A DNA stretch of 64,000 nucleotides from CAZKWG01 sp964615375. GTDB taxonomy: Bacteria > Myxococcota_A > UBA796 > CAZKWG01. Both the position numbers and the translations under genes were made by a program. The notes below the pieces were generated by a model. That model did not search any database and had not been told where the DNA came from. It worked only from the letters and a program-made list of their open reading frames with translations. The stretch is taken from NCBI GenBank assembly GCA_964615375.1, contig CAZTOW010000005.1, forward strand, positions 124,001 to 188,000, given 5' to 3'. Shown here piece by piece: positions 39,372 to 47,749 of this stretch. The stretch's first letter is position 1; every line of letters begins with the position of its first letter.

Positions 39372-40280
39372 ATGCCGCGACCGCTCCGAGTGGACTATCC
39401 CGACGCCTGGCACCACGTCTCCAACCACGGAGCGCGTGAGCAGGTGCTGTTCGCCGACGATCAGGACCACCGCCTCTTCCTCGACCTGCTGGGAGACATG
39501 TCCCGGCGCTTCGGCGTCGAGGTCCACGCCTACGTCCTGCTGCCCGACCAGTTCCAGGTCCTGGTGCGCTCCCGTCAGGGACGGCTCAGCGCCGCCATGC
39601 GCGACCTCCAGCAGACCTGGTCGCAGGTGGTCAACCGTCGGCACGGCTGGGACGGCCCGCTCTTCCGCGGGCGCTTCAAGAGCCGGATCATCGAGGACCA
39701 GCGCCACCTGCTGACGCTTCTGGCCTACATCCACCTCAGCCCGGTGCGCGCCGGGCTGGCGGCCTCGGCGGTGGAGGCGAGCTGGACCAGCCACCCGGCC
39801 TACCTGGGGCTGGAGGCGGGGCCGAGCTGGCTCCACCGCGACGCGCTGCTGACGGCGGCGGGCGGGCCGCGCGGGGTCTCGGCCCTGCTGAGCTCCATCG
39901 AGGCGCTGCCGCGGGGGCTCGACGAGGAGCTGCTGGCTGGCGTGCAGCGCGGCGGCCGCCAGGGTGGCGGCGAGGGTGCCGACGGCGCGGAGGGCGGGCG
40001 GCGGGCGGCGGAGCCCGTGCTCAACGCCATCGCCGTTCACACCGGCACCCCCGTGGACCAGATCCGCCGGGCGGAGGCCGGGCCTCGGGCCAACCCGGCG
40101 CGGCGCTTCGCCGTCTGGGCCCTGCGGAACACCAGCTCGCTGAGCCAGGCCGAGGTCGGGCGCCTCCTGGACATGAGCCTGCGGCAGGTCCAGAACGTCG
40201 AACAGCGCCTCAAGCGCGACGCGAAGGAGCCCATCCGCGGGTGGATGGCGACCTGGGAGCGCAGCGACCAGCCGCGCTGA
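39372..40280 (+). CDS. TnpA_REP/IS200-like protein with lost HUH motif and C-terminal HTH
   Basis: 302 aa from ATG 39372. Y1-transposase landmarks are recognisable: RVDYPDAWHHVSNHGA, DDQDHRLFLDLL, LFRGRFKSRIIEDQRHLL and the Tyr helix LAYIHLSPVRAGL. The HUH segment, normally MPNHVHLLV, is LLPDQFQVLV, with Gln60 and Gln62 in place of both histidines. A C-terminal HTH-like region (SLSQAEVGRLLDMSLRQVQNV) has been added. It therefore probably binds DNA without nicking, perhaps domesticated. It sits immediately before the nitrate-section control region; no flanking repeats were seen. Confidence 0.82.
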   Translation: MPRPLRVDYPDAWHHVSNHGAREQVLFADDQDHRLFLDLLGDMSRRFGVEVHAYVLLPDQFQVLVRSRQGRLSAAMRDLQQTWSQVVNRRHGWDGPLFRGRFKSRIIEDQRHLLTLLAYIHLSPVRAGLAASAVEASWTSHPAYLGLEAGPSWLHRDALLTAAGGPRGVSALLSSIEALPRGLDEELLAGVQRGGRQGGGEGADGAEGGRRAAEPVLNAIAVHTGTPVDQIRRAEAGPRANPARRFAVWALRNTSSLSQAEVGRLLDMSLRQVQNVEQRLKRDAKEPIRGWMATWERSDQPR

Positions 40281-40304
40281 GCGTGCGCGAGCGCGCAGCC
40301 GGGG

Positions 40305-40320
40305 TGTGTGATTTCACACG
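40305..40320. promoter_or_regulatory. Palindromic activator box, copy 2
   Basis: TGTGTGATTTCACACG, arms GTGTGA/TCACAC, is centred about 68 bp upstream of the sigma-54 promoter at 40373. Closest copy to the consensus TGTGTGATTTCACACA. Confidence 0.7.
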
Positions 40321-40343
40321 ATCGGGCGGCGAGGCGGGTCTAT

Positions 40344-40368
40344 AAACTGGCAGGTTTCCGACCAGTTT
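40344..40368. promoter_or_regulatory. Inverted repeat adjoining the -24 element
   Basis: AAACTGG (40344-40350) and CCAGTTT (40362-40368) are perfect 7-bp arms ending four bases before the sigma-54 element. The left arm itself mimics the AACTGGCA of the other promoters' -24 regions, so it may be an operator or a decoy element. Confidence 0.45.
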
Positions 40369-40372
40369 AGAC

Positions 40373-40388
40373 TGGCCCGCTTCTTGCA
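40373..40388 (+). promoter_or_regulatory. Sigma-54 promoter of the YwiC/NnrS operon
   Basis: TGGCCCGCTTCTTGCA, GG at 40374-40375 and GC at 40386-40387 with ten bases between. Predicted start of transcription about 40399, 20 bases before the ATG at 40419 (GAGGGAG site). Confidence 0.78.
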
Positions 40389-40418
40389 ACCCTCTGGAGC
40401 CGAGCGCGAGGAGGGAGC

Positions 40419-41135
40419 ATGCGCCGGTTCCTGCCCCGAGAGCACGGCCTGATCGCCTGGGTGACCCTGCCCCTGCTGGCCGCCGTCGTCGAGGCGCCTC
40501 GGGCGCTGCCGGCGGCGCTGGCGGTGCTGGCGGGCTTCGGGGCCTTCAACGCGGCCCGACGGGGGGAGCGGCGCGCGGGCCTGGGGGCCCTGGCCCTGGG
40601 GGCGGCGCTGGCGCTCCTGGCCCTCCTCCAGAGCCCGGAGCCCTGGGCGCTGGTGCTGACGCTCGGGCTGGCCAGCCTGGGCGCCGTGCTGGCCCTGGCG
40701 GGGCTCGGGGGGCGGGCGACGCATGCGCCGGCGCTGGAGGTGGGCGCGCTGGCCGGGCTGGGCGCGCTGGGCGTGGGCGTGGCCCTGAGCGCGGGGGGGC
40801 AGCTGGAGCGGACCCTGACCGTGGCGCTGATGCTGCTGGCCTGGCAGGTCACGGGGCTGTGGTGGGTGCGGCGATCGATGGCGGCGGTGCTGCCGCGGCG
40901 CGCGCCCTGGCGCGAGGGGCTGGGGGTGGCGCTCCTGCTGGCGGGCTCGGCGGTGGCGGCGGGCTGCTGGTACGGGATGCTGGCGATCCCGGCGGTGCTC
41001 CTGCTCTATCCTCTGCGCATGGCGCTCCATAGCGGGCCGCGCGGGCCGCAGGACGCGGCGCGGATCGGGCTCACGGAGCTGGGCTGGTCGGTGCTGGCGG
41101 TGGCGCTGGCGACGCTGGCGGGGGGGCCCTCGTGA
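40419..41135 (+). CDS. YwiC-like membrane protein
   Basis: 238 aa from ATG 40419. It opens RRFLPREHGLIAWV, the PREHG signature of YwiC-like proteins, followed by about seven membrane helices. YwiC family members are found beside nar/fnr genes in Bacillus and other nitrate reducers; the molecular role is unknown. First gene of a sigma-54-driven operon and coupled to the next gene by GTGA. Confidence 0.78.
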   Translation: MRRFLPREHGLIAWVTLPLLAAVVEAPRALPAALAVLAGFGAFNAARRGERRAGLGALALGAALALLALLQSPEPWALVLTLGLASLGAVLALAGLGGRATHAPALEVGALAGLGALGVGVALSAGGQLERTLTVALMLLAWQVTGLWWVRRSMAAVLPRRAPWREGLGVALLLAGSAVAAGCWYGMLAIPAVLLLYPLRMALHSGPRGPQDAARIGLTELGWSVLAVALATLAGGPS

Positions 41136-42229
41136 GCGCGGACTCGCTGTGGAAGGAGGGGTACCGGCCCTTCTTCCTGGTCTTCCCGGTGCTGGGCGCG
41201 CTGGCGCTGGGGGTCTGGGGCTGGGCGCTGGAGGGCGGGCCGGCGGTGCGCCCGGTGGACCACGCGGCGCTGATGATCTGGGGGGTGCTGGGGAGCGCCG
41301 TGCTGGGCTTCCTGTTGACGGCCTACCCGCGGCAGAACGAGGCGACGCCGCCCACGAAGGGCGCGCTCGCGGTGACGCTGGCCGGGCAGATCGGGCTGGT
41401 GGGCGCCTCCCTGGGGAGCTGGCTCGGGCTGCCGCTGGGCGGGCTCGCCACGCTGATGGGGGCGCTGGTGTGGGGCGGGGCGACGCTGTGGGCGGCGCGC
41501 ATCGCCTGGCCCTCGCTGCGGCGGCGCTGGGACGATACGACGGCGGCGGTCCCGGTGGCGCTGGCGCTGGGGCTGGCGGGCTGGCTGCTGGCGCGGCTGG
41601 GCTCGGACCCGCGGATGGGGGTGGCGCTGGGGCTGCACGGCCTCCTGGTGGGGCTGGCGGTCTCCCTGCTGGATCGGCTGCTGCCCTTCTTCGCCTCCAA
41701 GGCGGTCCCCGGCTACGCCGGGCGGCGGGGGCCCTGGTTCGTGGGGCCGCTGCTGGGGGCGCTGACCCTGCGGGCCCTGGGGCTGGGGCCGGTGGCGGTG
41801 TGGGATCTCGTGATCCTCGCCTTGCTGGCGCGGCAGCTGGTCCGCTGGCGGGCGGATCAGTGCCTGCGGACGCCGCTCATCGCCGTGCTGCTGCTGGGGG
41901 TGGGCTGGCTGGCCGTGGGCTACGCGGCGGACGCGATCGGGGGGCAGGGGCCGCTGGCCACGCACCTCTGGACCATCGGCGGGCTCTGCACGCTGGTCCT
42001 GGGAATCGCGACGCGGGTGACGCGCGGGCACAGCGGGCTGCCGCTGGCCCTGGACGCCTGGGGGGCGGCGGCCATCGGGCTGGTGCAGGTGGCGGTGCTG
42101 CTGCGCGCGGTGATGCCCGCGGCCCTGGGCCTCGGGGGGGCGGCGCCGCTGGTGGGCGCGGCGGGGATCCTGGGGGCCGCGCTGGCGGTCTGGTGGATCC
42201 GGCACGCGCCGATGGTGTTTCGCGGATAG
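41132..42229 (+). CDS. NnrS family membrane protein
   Basis: 365 aa from GTG 41132 (GTGA overlap). NnrS landmarks: KEGYRPFFLVFPVLGAL, VLGFLLTAYPRQN, LLDRLLPFFASKAVPGY and LVLGIATRVTRGHSG, with about twelve hydrophobic segments. NnrS is a heme- and copper-containing membrane protein that protects cells against nitric-oxide damage. Consistent with the nitrate-reduction cluster downstream. Confidence 0.85.
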   Translation: MSADSLWKEGYRPFFLVFPVLGALALGVWGWALEGGPAVRPVDHAALMIWGVLGSAVLGFLLTAYPRQNEATPPTKGALAVTLAGQIGLVGASLGSWLGLPLGGLATLMGALVWGGATLWAARIAWPSLRRRWDDTTAAVPVALALGLAGWLLARLGSDPRMGVALGLHGLLVGLAVSLLDRLLPFFASKAVPGYAGRRGPWFVGPLLGALTLRALGLGPVAVWDLVILALLARQLVRWRADQCLRTPLIAVLLLGVGWLAVGYAADAIGGQGPLATHLWTIGGLCTLVLGIATRVTRGHSGLPLALDAWGAAAIGLVQVAVLLRAVMPAALGLGGAAPLVGAAGILGAALAVWWIRHAPMVFRG

Positions 42230-42245
42230 CGAACGAGGAGAGCCG

Positions 42246-43001
42246 ATGTTCACGCTTCAGACCCGCATGTCCGACGCCCTGAGCGAGCGCCCCGAGCTGC
42301 GCGAGCTGCTGCCGGCCTTCCACCCGGCCTTCGGGAAGCTGGCCCACCCGGTGCTGGGCCGGGTGCTGCCGCGCCTGGTGACGGTGGCGGACGCGGCGAA
42401 GGTGGCGGGCGTGGAGCCGGACGCGCTGCTGGCGGTGATGAACCTGCCGGGCTCGGGGGGGCACCCGCCGGTCCCGGTGGAGCGCGTGCCCACGCCCGCG
42501 CCGACCTGGCTCAGCGCCGCGCGCCCGCAGACCCTGGACGCCCGTCCGCTGCTGGCGGCGGGGGAGGAGCCCTTCGGCGCGATCATGGGCCGCCTCCGCG
42601 AGCTTCGGCCGGGCGAGGTCCTGGTGGTGCAGGCCCCCTTCGAGCCCGCCCCGCTGATCCGGCTCATGGGCGAGCGGGGCTGGCGCACGCACGGGAGCTG
42701 GGAGGGAGACGCCTTCCACGCCGCCTTCGAGCGCCCGCTGGACCTGGGCGAGCTGCCCGCGGCTCCCCCGAAGGAGCGGCTCTCCCGCGGGCCGGACGGC
42801 CTCGTGCTGGACGTGCGCGGGCTCGAGCCGCCGGAGCCCATGCGCCTCGTGCTGGCCACCCTGGAGCAGCCCGACGCGCTGCCGCTCACCGTGCTGCACC
42901 ACCGCGAGCCGGCGCTGCTCTTCCCGCGGCTGGCCGAGCGGGGGCTCCGCTGGGACGTGACGCGGCGCGGTGAGGACGTGGAGATCCGCGTTGATCGCTG
43001 A
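42246..43001 (+). CDS. DUF1858-like plus two DUF2249 domains protein
   Basis: 251 aa from ATG 42246 (GAGGAG upstream). N-terminal 70 residues fit a DUF1858-like fold (LPAFHPAFGKLAHPVLGRVL, VTVADAAKVAGVEPDALL). Two DUF2249/TusA-like modules follow (TLDARPLLAAGEEPFGAIM...ELRPGEVLVVQAPFEP; LVLDVRGLEPPEPMRLVL). Such proteins accompany NO, denitrification and Fe-S stress genes. No catalytic Cys of TusA type is visible. Confidence 0.8.
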   Translation: MFTLQTRMSDALSERPELRELLPAFHPAFGKLAHPVLGRVLPRLVTVADAAKVAGVEPDALLAVMNLPGSGGHPPVPVERVPTPAPTWLSAARPQTLDARPLLAAGEEPFGAIMGRLRELRPGEVLVVQAPFEPAPLIRLMGERGWRTHGSWEGDAFHAAFERPLDLGELPAAPPKERLSRGPDGLVLDVRGLEPPEPMRLVLATLEQPDALPLTVLHHREPALLFPRLAERGLRWDVTRRGEDVEIRVDR

Positions 43002-44196
43002 CCAGAGCACGCTCGCTCCGCCGGGGCGCACGCTCCTGCCCCTGCTGCTGGGCGCCCTCTTCGAGCTGCTGGCGGCGGGCTTCGCGCTGGCGGCGCTGGA
43101 GCCGGGCTGGTACGGGCGGCCGGGGCTGCTGCGGGCCACCCACGCGCTGACGCTGGGGGCGCTGGCGCTCTCCATCGTGGGGGCGGGCTGGCAGCTGGTC
43201 CCGGTGATCACGGCGGCGCCCTGGCGGGCCCGGCTGGCGCCGGTGGTGAACGGGGCGCTGATCGTGGGCCTGGTCCTGATGCTCGTTGGCTTCGGCGCGC
43301 CGGGCTCGAGCTGGGGGCACGCGGGCGCGGGGCTGGCGTGCGGGGCGCTGATGCTGCGCTCGCTGGGGGTCACGCGGGCGCTGGGGAGGGCGCAGGGGCG
43401 CGTCGTGCCGCGGCTCTGGCTGGCGATGGCGGAGGCGACGCTCTGGCTCGGGCTGGCCTGGGGGCTGGCGCTGTGGGCGGGGCGGGCGGGCTTCCCCTTC
43501 GCGGGGGATCCGATCGCCGGGATCGGGCGACATGCCAGCTTCCTGCTGGTGGGCTGGGTGGGCGGCTGGATCGTGGGGACGGGCAGCCTGCTGCTGCCGA
43601 TGTTCGCCGTGGGGCGCGAGCCGCCGGCCGCGTGGATGGGGCTGGCGGGGCTGGCCTGGGTGGCGGGCTTGCTGCTGGGCCTCCCCTGGCTGTGGGCGGC
43701 GGGGCTGGCGGGCGGGCTGCTGGGGCTGGTCAGCGTGCTGGTGCGTGGGGCGCGGCGCGGGCCCGCGCTGCTCCAGGCGGGGGCGGGGATCCTCGGGATG
43801 ATCGCGGCGCTGGGGCTGGCGGCGGGCGGGCGGGCCGAGCTCGCGGTCACCGTGGGGCTCCTGCTGGGCGCGCTGCCGCTGCTGCGCGGGGTGGCTCAGC
43901 GGATCCTGCCCTTCCTGGCCTGGACCCACGTCTGGGGCGGGCGGCTGCGCGGGGCTCCCCCGGTCGCCGCGCTGGCCCCGGAGGGCCTGAGCTGGGCCCA
44001 GGGCGGGCTCGCGCTCCTGGGCGGCGGCCTGCTCGTCCTCGGGCGGGCCCTCGAGCAGACCACGCTGGCGCAGGTCGGCTGCGCGATCTGGGGGCTGAGC
44101 GCCCTCCTGCACACTGGCTTCCTCGGCCGCGCGCTCGCCCTCGCCGCGCTCGGCCACTTCCGCGGCCAGGCCCTGGCCGGCACGGAGCGACGATGA
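42991..44196 (+). CDS. Unassigned polytopic membrane protein
   Basis: 401 aa from TTG 42991, preceded by GGAG; GTG 42970 is an alternative start. About twelve hydrophobic segments with histidines in helices (RATHALTLGALALSIVGAGW, GRHASFLLVGWVGGWIVG, LPFLAWTHVWGGRL), a layout recalling NnrS or heme-copper oxidase subunit I but not enough to name it. It is internal to the YwiC/NnrS operon, overlaps the DUF2249 gene by 11 bp and is coupled to the MIP18-like gene by ATGA. Confidence 0.72.
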   Translation: MIADQSTLAPPGRTLLPLLLGALFELLAAGFALAALEPGWYGRPGLLRATHALTLGALALSIVGAGWQLVPVITAAPWRARLAPVVNGALIVGLVLMLVGFGAPGSSWGHAGAGLACGALMLRSLGVTRALGRAQGRVVPRLWLAMAEATLWLGLAWGLALWAGRAGFPFAGDPIAGIGRHASFLLVGWVGGWIVGTGSLLLPMFAVGREPPAAWMGLAGLAWVAGLLLGLPWLWAAGLAGGLLGLVSVLVRGARRGPALLQAGAGILGMIAALGLAAGGRAELAVTVGLLLGALPLLRGVAQRILPFLAWTHVWGGRLRGAPPVAALAPEGLSWAQGGLALLGGGLLVLGRALEQTTLAQVGCAIWGLSALLHTGFLGRALALAALGHFRGQALAGTERR

Positions 44197-44561
44197 GCCT
44201 CTGGGACAAGCTCAGCCACTGGATCGGGGGAGAGCCGGCGCCGGCGCCGGTCGTCCACCAACATGAAGGGCCGCCGTACACGGCGGACGAGCTCCACGAG
44301 GCGCTGCGCCTGGTGGTGGACCCCGAGATCGGCATCGACATCGTGAGCATGGGCCTGATCCGCGAGGTCCGGGTGGAGGGGACGGAGGCCAGGATCCTCA
44401 TGACCCTGTCCACCCCGGGTTGTCCCGTGGGGCCGATGATCGTGGACGAGGTGGAGGAGGTCGCCCGGCAGGGGGGGCTACAACCCAAGGTGGAGCTGAG
44501 CTTCGACCCGCCGTGGAGCCCGGACGACATCGATCCCGCGGCGCGGGGGCGGGTGGGGTGA
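44193..44561 (+). CDS. MIP18/DUF59 metal-sulfur cluster assembly factor
   Basis: 122 aa from ATG 44193. After a His/Gly-rich N-terminal linker the DUF59 core is clear: LRLVVDPEIGIDIVSMGLIREV and TLSTPGCPVGPMIVDEVEE, the conserved Cys in TxGCP, ending ELSFDPPWSPDDID. PaaD/SufT-like proteins help Fe-S cluster delivery. Last gene of the YwiC operon; the next promoter lies downstream. Confidence 0.88.
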   Translation: MSLWDKLSHWIGGEPAPAPVVHQHEGPPYTADELHEALRLVVDPEIGIDIVSMGLIREVRVEGTEARILMTLSTPGCPVGPMIVDEVEEVARQGGLQPKVELSFDPPWSPDDIDPAARGRVG

Positions 44562-44583
44562 GGGGGCGTCCCCACACGCACCC

Positions 44584-44599
44584 TGTGTGATTTGACACA
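44584..44599. promoter_or_regulatory. Palindromic activator box, copy 3
   Basis: TGTGTGATTTGACACA, arms TGTGT/ACACA, centred about 95 bp upstream of the sigma-54 promoter at 44679. Confidence 0.65.
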
Positions 44600-44630
44600 C
44601 CCCCCAACCCCACCCCCAACCCCACCCCCC
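44600..44630 (-). other. C-rich tract, G-quadruplex-capable on the minus strand
   Basis: Five C-runs of 4-6 bases separated by AA or A (44600-44605, 608-611, 613-617, 620-623, 625-630), adjoining the activator box. On the minus strand this gives five G-runs with 1-2-base loops, a strong quadruplex pattern. Function unknown. Confidence 0.5.
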
Positions 44631-44678
44631 GCCGAATTCCCCGCCTTCCAATCAGGCACGCCGTAGTCCCATTCAAAC

Positions 44679-44694
44679 TGGCACGCCGCTTGCA
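44679..44694 (+). promoter_or_regulatory. Sigma-54 promoter of the nap operon
   Basis: TGGCACGCCGCTTGCA is a perfect match to the -24/-12 consensus; GG at 44680-44681 and GC at 44692-44693. Start of transcription about 44705; ATG is at 44733 with GAGG at 44725-44728. Confidence 0.85.
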
Positions 44695-44732
44695 AGTCCT
44701 CCGGGCTGTCCTTCAGCCATGAGCGAGGTCTC

Positions 44733-45317
44733 ATGCGTGCGATCACCCTCCTGCCGCTGCTCGGGTGCCTGAGCTGCTCCGAGGACTACCCGGAGGGTAG
44801 GGCCTACGCCGCCGCCGCGCCGACCGCCGAGGCCCACTCCGTCACCGTCCACCGCCCGAGCGCGCTCGGCGTGCTGGACACGACGATCACCAACGCCCGG
44901 GGCGAGCCGGTGGGCGTGGGGTGCGCGACCTGCCACGACGCGGCCGAGGGGAGCACCGCCATCGCCGACGCGCCCGGGGAGCCCGAGAAGTTTCACGCCT
45001 CCGTCAAGCCGGAGCACGGGGCGCTGGCCTGCGACAGCTGCCACGACGCCGACCGCACGCGGCTCAAGCTCGCCGACGGCAGCCCGCTGGATCTCGGCGA
45101 CGCGCTCCAGCTCTGCGCGCAGTGCCACGGCCCGCAGTACCGCGACTACAGCCACGGGGCCCACGGCGGCATGACGGGCTGCTGGGATCTCGAGCGCTGC
45201 GGGCGCGAGCGCAACCACTGCCTGGACTGCCACGGGGCGCACAACCCGAAGTACCCGACCTTCCTGCCGGTCTTCCCTCCGCGTGACCGGCACATGGGCG
45301 GGGAGGAGCACCCCTGA
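44733..45317 (+). CDS. Tetraheme cytochrome c lipoprotein
   Basis: 194 aa from ATG 44733. N-terminal signal with lipobox-like LGCLSC. Four CXXCH heme motifs: CATCH, CDSCH, CAQCH and CLDCH. The position at the head of a nap operon matches NapM-like or NrfB-like electron carriers that pass electrons from a membrane quinol oxidase to the periplasmic reductase. Coupled to the next gene by ATGA. Confidence 0.85.
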   Translation: MRAITLLPLLGCLSCSEDYPEGRAYAAAAPTAEAHSVTVHRPSALGVLDTTITNARGEPVGVGCATCHDAAEGSTAIADAPGEPEKFHASVKPEHGALACDSCHDADRTRLKLADGSPLDLGDALQLCAQCHGPQYRDYSHGAHGGMTGCWDLERCGRERNHCLDCHGAHNPKYPTFLPVFPPRDRHMGGEEHP

Positions 45318-46219
45318 TGAGCGAGCTCAACCGACGGGACGCCATGAAGGGCGGCGCCACGCTGCTGGGCCTGGGCGCCTTCGCGCACGCCATCGCGCCG
45401 CTCGCCGAGTGGACGGAGGACATGAGCTTCGATGACTTCCTCCAGAAGCACTACAAGGAGCTGACGCGGGCCGAGATGGACGCGATCCTCCGCCGCCTGG
45501 AGGAGCAGACGAAAGAGCAGTACGGCGCGGACGTCTCCATCGAGGACGTGCGGCCGCGCGAGGGTGTGCAGTTCGGCTACGCGCTGAACCTCTCGGTGTG
45601 CATCGGCTGTCGGCGCTGTGCGAAGGCCTGCCACGTCGAGAACAACCACGACCGCGACACGAACAACTCCTACATCCGCGTGCTGAAGCTCAAGAAGGGC
45701 AGCCTGAGCCTGGAGAACGCGACCGCCGAGTACGACGAGCCCGTCCCCGAGCCCGGCCACTTCTACATGCCGGTGCAGTGCCAGCACTGCGACAAGCCGC
45801 CCTGCACGGCGGTCTGCCCGGTGGAGGCCACCTGGAAGGAGCCCGACGGCATCGTCGTCGTGGACTACTCCTGGTGCATCGGCTGCCGCTACTGCGAGGC
45901 CGCCTGTCCCTACCACGCTCGCCGCTTCAACTGGAAGAAGCCCACGGTCCCCGCGGCCGAGGTCAACCCCGAGCAGGCCTACCTGAGCAACCGCATCCGG
46001 CCGCAGGGCGCGATGGAGAAGTGCACCTTCTGCCTGCATCGCACCCGCGAGGGGCGGCTGCCGGCCTGCCTGGAGGCCTGCCCCACCGGGGCGCGGGTCT
46101 TCGGCGACCTGGCCGACCCCAGCTCGGAGATCCGGTGGGTGCTGGAGAACAAGCGGGTGTTCGTGCTCAAAGAGGAGCTCGGGACGATGCCGCGCTTCTA
46201 CTACTTCTTCGACAAGTAG
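45317..46219 (+). CDS. Four-cluster [4Fe-4S] ferredoxin subunit (NrfC/PsrB type)
   Basis: 300 aa from ATG 45317. RRDAMKGGATLLGLGAFAH is a twin-arginine-like signal, putting it in the periplasm. Four cysteine groups: CIGCRRCAKAC, CQHCDKPPCTAVCP, CIGCRYCEAACP and CTFC...ACLEACP, hence four cubane clusters in the DmsB/NrfC/PsrB arrangement. It should bridge the NrfD quinol dehydrogenase and the cytochromes or NapA. Confidence 0.92.
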   Translation: MSELNRRDAMKGGATLLGLGAFAHAIAPLAEWTEDMSFDDFLQKHYKELTRAEMDAILRRLEEQTKEQYGADVSIEDVRPREGVQFGYALNLSVCIGCRRCAKACHVENNHDRDTNNSYIRVLKLKKGSLSLENATAEYDEPVPEPGHFYMPVQCQHCDKPPCTAVCPVEATWKEPDGIVVVDYSWCIGCRYCEAACPYHARRFNWKKPTVPAAEVNPEQAYLSNRIRPQGAMEKCTFCLHRTREGRLPACLEACPTGARVFGDLADPSSEIRWVLENKRVFVLKEELGTMPRFYYFFDK

Positions 46220-46228
46220 GGGGGGATC

Positions 46229-47485
46229 ATGCAGACCGACGGCGCCCCTCTTCCGAGCCACATCGAGACCTACCCGCGCTTCCTGCGCCGGGCCATCCGC
46301 GTCGCCACGGAAGGGAACCTGGCGTTCTACGCCTGGATGACGCTGCTGACGGCCGTGTTCCTGGTCGGGCTGCGGGCCTGGGCGCTGCAGCTCGCGCACG
46401 GCATGGACGTGACCGGGATGACCGACCAGGTGAGCTGGGGGCTCTACATCGCCAACTTCACCTTCGTCGTCGGGCTGGCGGCGGGCGCGGTGACGCTGGT
46501 GATCCCCGCCTACCTCTACCATGACCGCGAGATGCACGACGTCGTGATCGTGGGGGAGATCCTGGCCATCGCCGCGATCGTCATGGCGCTGTGCTTCGTG
46601 AACGTGGACCTGGGGCGGCCGGACCGCTTCTGGCACATGCTCCCCTGGGTGGGGCGCTTCCACTGGCCGGTGTCCATCCTGACCTGGGACGTCATCGCGC
46701 TGGGCGGCTACCTGCTCATCAACCTGCACGTCGCGGGCTACCTGCTCTATCAGCGCTTCCTGGGCCGCATGCCCGAGCAGCGCTGGTACGTGCCGGTGGT
46801 GATGGTCTCCATCGTGTGGGCGGTCTCCATCCACACGGTGACGGCCTTCCTCTACAGCGGGCTCGGCGGGCGTCCCTTCTGGAACACCGCCATCCTCGCG
46901 CCGCGCTTCATCGCGTCGGCCTTCGTCACCGGCCCGGCCTTCGTGATCCTCGCGCTCCAGGTGCTGAGGCGGCTGACCGGCTTCCACGTCGGCGACGGCG
47001 CCATCCACACGCTGCTGCGCATCCTGCGGGTCAGCGCGCTCCTGAACCTGTTCATGGTCATGAGCGAGGTGTTCACGGAGTTCTACGCGGGTGGATCGCA
47101 CACGGCCTCGGCCCGCTACCTCTTCCTCGGGCTGCACGGCCACGACGCGCTGGTCCCCTGGATCTGGACCGCCATCGTGCTGAACGTGGGCGGGGCCATC
47201 GTCCTGCTGGCGGCGGACCCCACCCGGCACCTGCGGTGGATCGACGCGGCCTGCGTCGCGGTCTTCGTGGGCGTCTGGATCGAGAAGGGCATGGGCCTCA
47301 TCGTCCCGGGCTTCATCCCCAGCACGCTGCACGAGATCGTCGAGTACACGCCCACGCTCATCGAGTGGCGCGTCACCGCCGGGGTCTGGGCGCTGGGGCT
47401 CATGATCTTCACGCTCGGGCTCAAGGTGGCCTCCAGCGTGCTGGTGCCCGGCCAGGACGCCGGACCGGAAAAGGAGGGTGCCTGA
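46229..47485 (+). CDS. nrfD: NrfD/PsrC-type integral membrane quinol oxidoreductase
   Basis: 418 aa from ATG 46229 (GGGGGG upstream). About ten membrane helices, with WGLYIANFTFVVGLAAGAV and NLFMVMSEVFTEFYAGG recalling the conserved NrfD core. It oxidises quinol and passes electrons to the ferredoxin subunit. This replaces the NapC or NapGH module of textbook nap operons. TGATG junction with the next gene. Confidence 0.9.
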   Translation: MQTDGAPLPSHIETYPRFLRRAIRVATEGNLAFYAWMTLLTAVFLVGLRAWALQLAHGMDVTGMTDQVSWGLYIANFTFVVGLAAGAVTLVIPAYLYHDREMHDVVIVGEILAIAAIVMALCFVNVDLGRPDRFWHMLPWVGRFHWPVSILTWDVIALGGYLLINLHVAGYLLYQRFLGRMPEQRWYVPVVMVSIVWAVSIHTVTAFLYSGLGGRPFWNTAILAPRFIASAFVTGPAFVILALQVLRRLTGFHVGDGAIHTLLRILRVSALLNLFMVMSEVFTEFYAGGSHTASARYLFLGLHGHDALVPWIWTAIVLNVGGAIVLLAADPTRHLRWIDAACVAVFVGVWIEKGMGLIVPGFIPSTLHEIVEYTPTLIEWRVTAGVWALGLMIFTLGLKVASSVLVPGQDAGPEKEGA

Positions 47486-47748
47486 TGCCTGTCGTCGGCG
47501 CGGTCTTCCACCTCAGCGCGGATCCTGCCCTGCGCGCCGAGGGTCTTCGCCAGCTCGAGGCGGACGCGCGCGTCACGCTCGGCGAGCTTCAGGGCCCCAA
47601 CCTGCCGGTGGTGGTCGAGACGGCCAGCCAGCGGGAGGACGACCGCTTCTGGGAGGAGCTGGAGGCGGTCCCCGGTATCGATCAGATCGTGATCGCGTTC
47701 GCTGACGTCTCCGATGTCAGCGGTGCGCAAGCGCCCACGGAGGTCTGA
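47485..47748 (+). CDS. napD: NapD-like chaperone
   Basis: 87 aa from ATG 47485, two bases into the preceding stop region. Ferredoxin-like fold by pattern: VVGAVFHLSADPALRAEGLR and VVVETASQREDDRFWEELE, VPGIDQIVIAFADV, a NapD layout. NapD binds the NapA twin-arginine signal during maturation. It directly precedes napA. Confidence 0.78.
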   Translation: MPVVGAVFHLSADPALRAEGLRQLEADARVTLGELQGPNLPVVVETASQREDDRFWEELEAVPGIDQIVIAFADVSDVSGAQAPTEV

Positions 47749-47749
47749 G

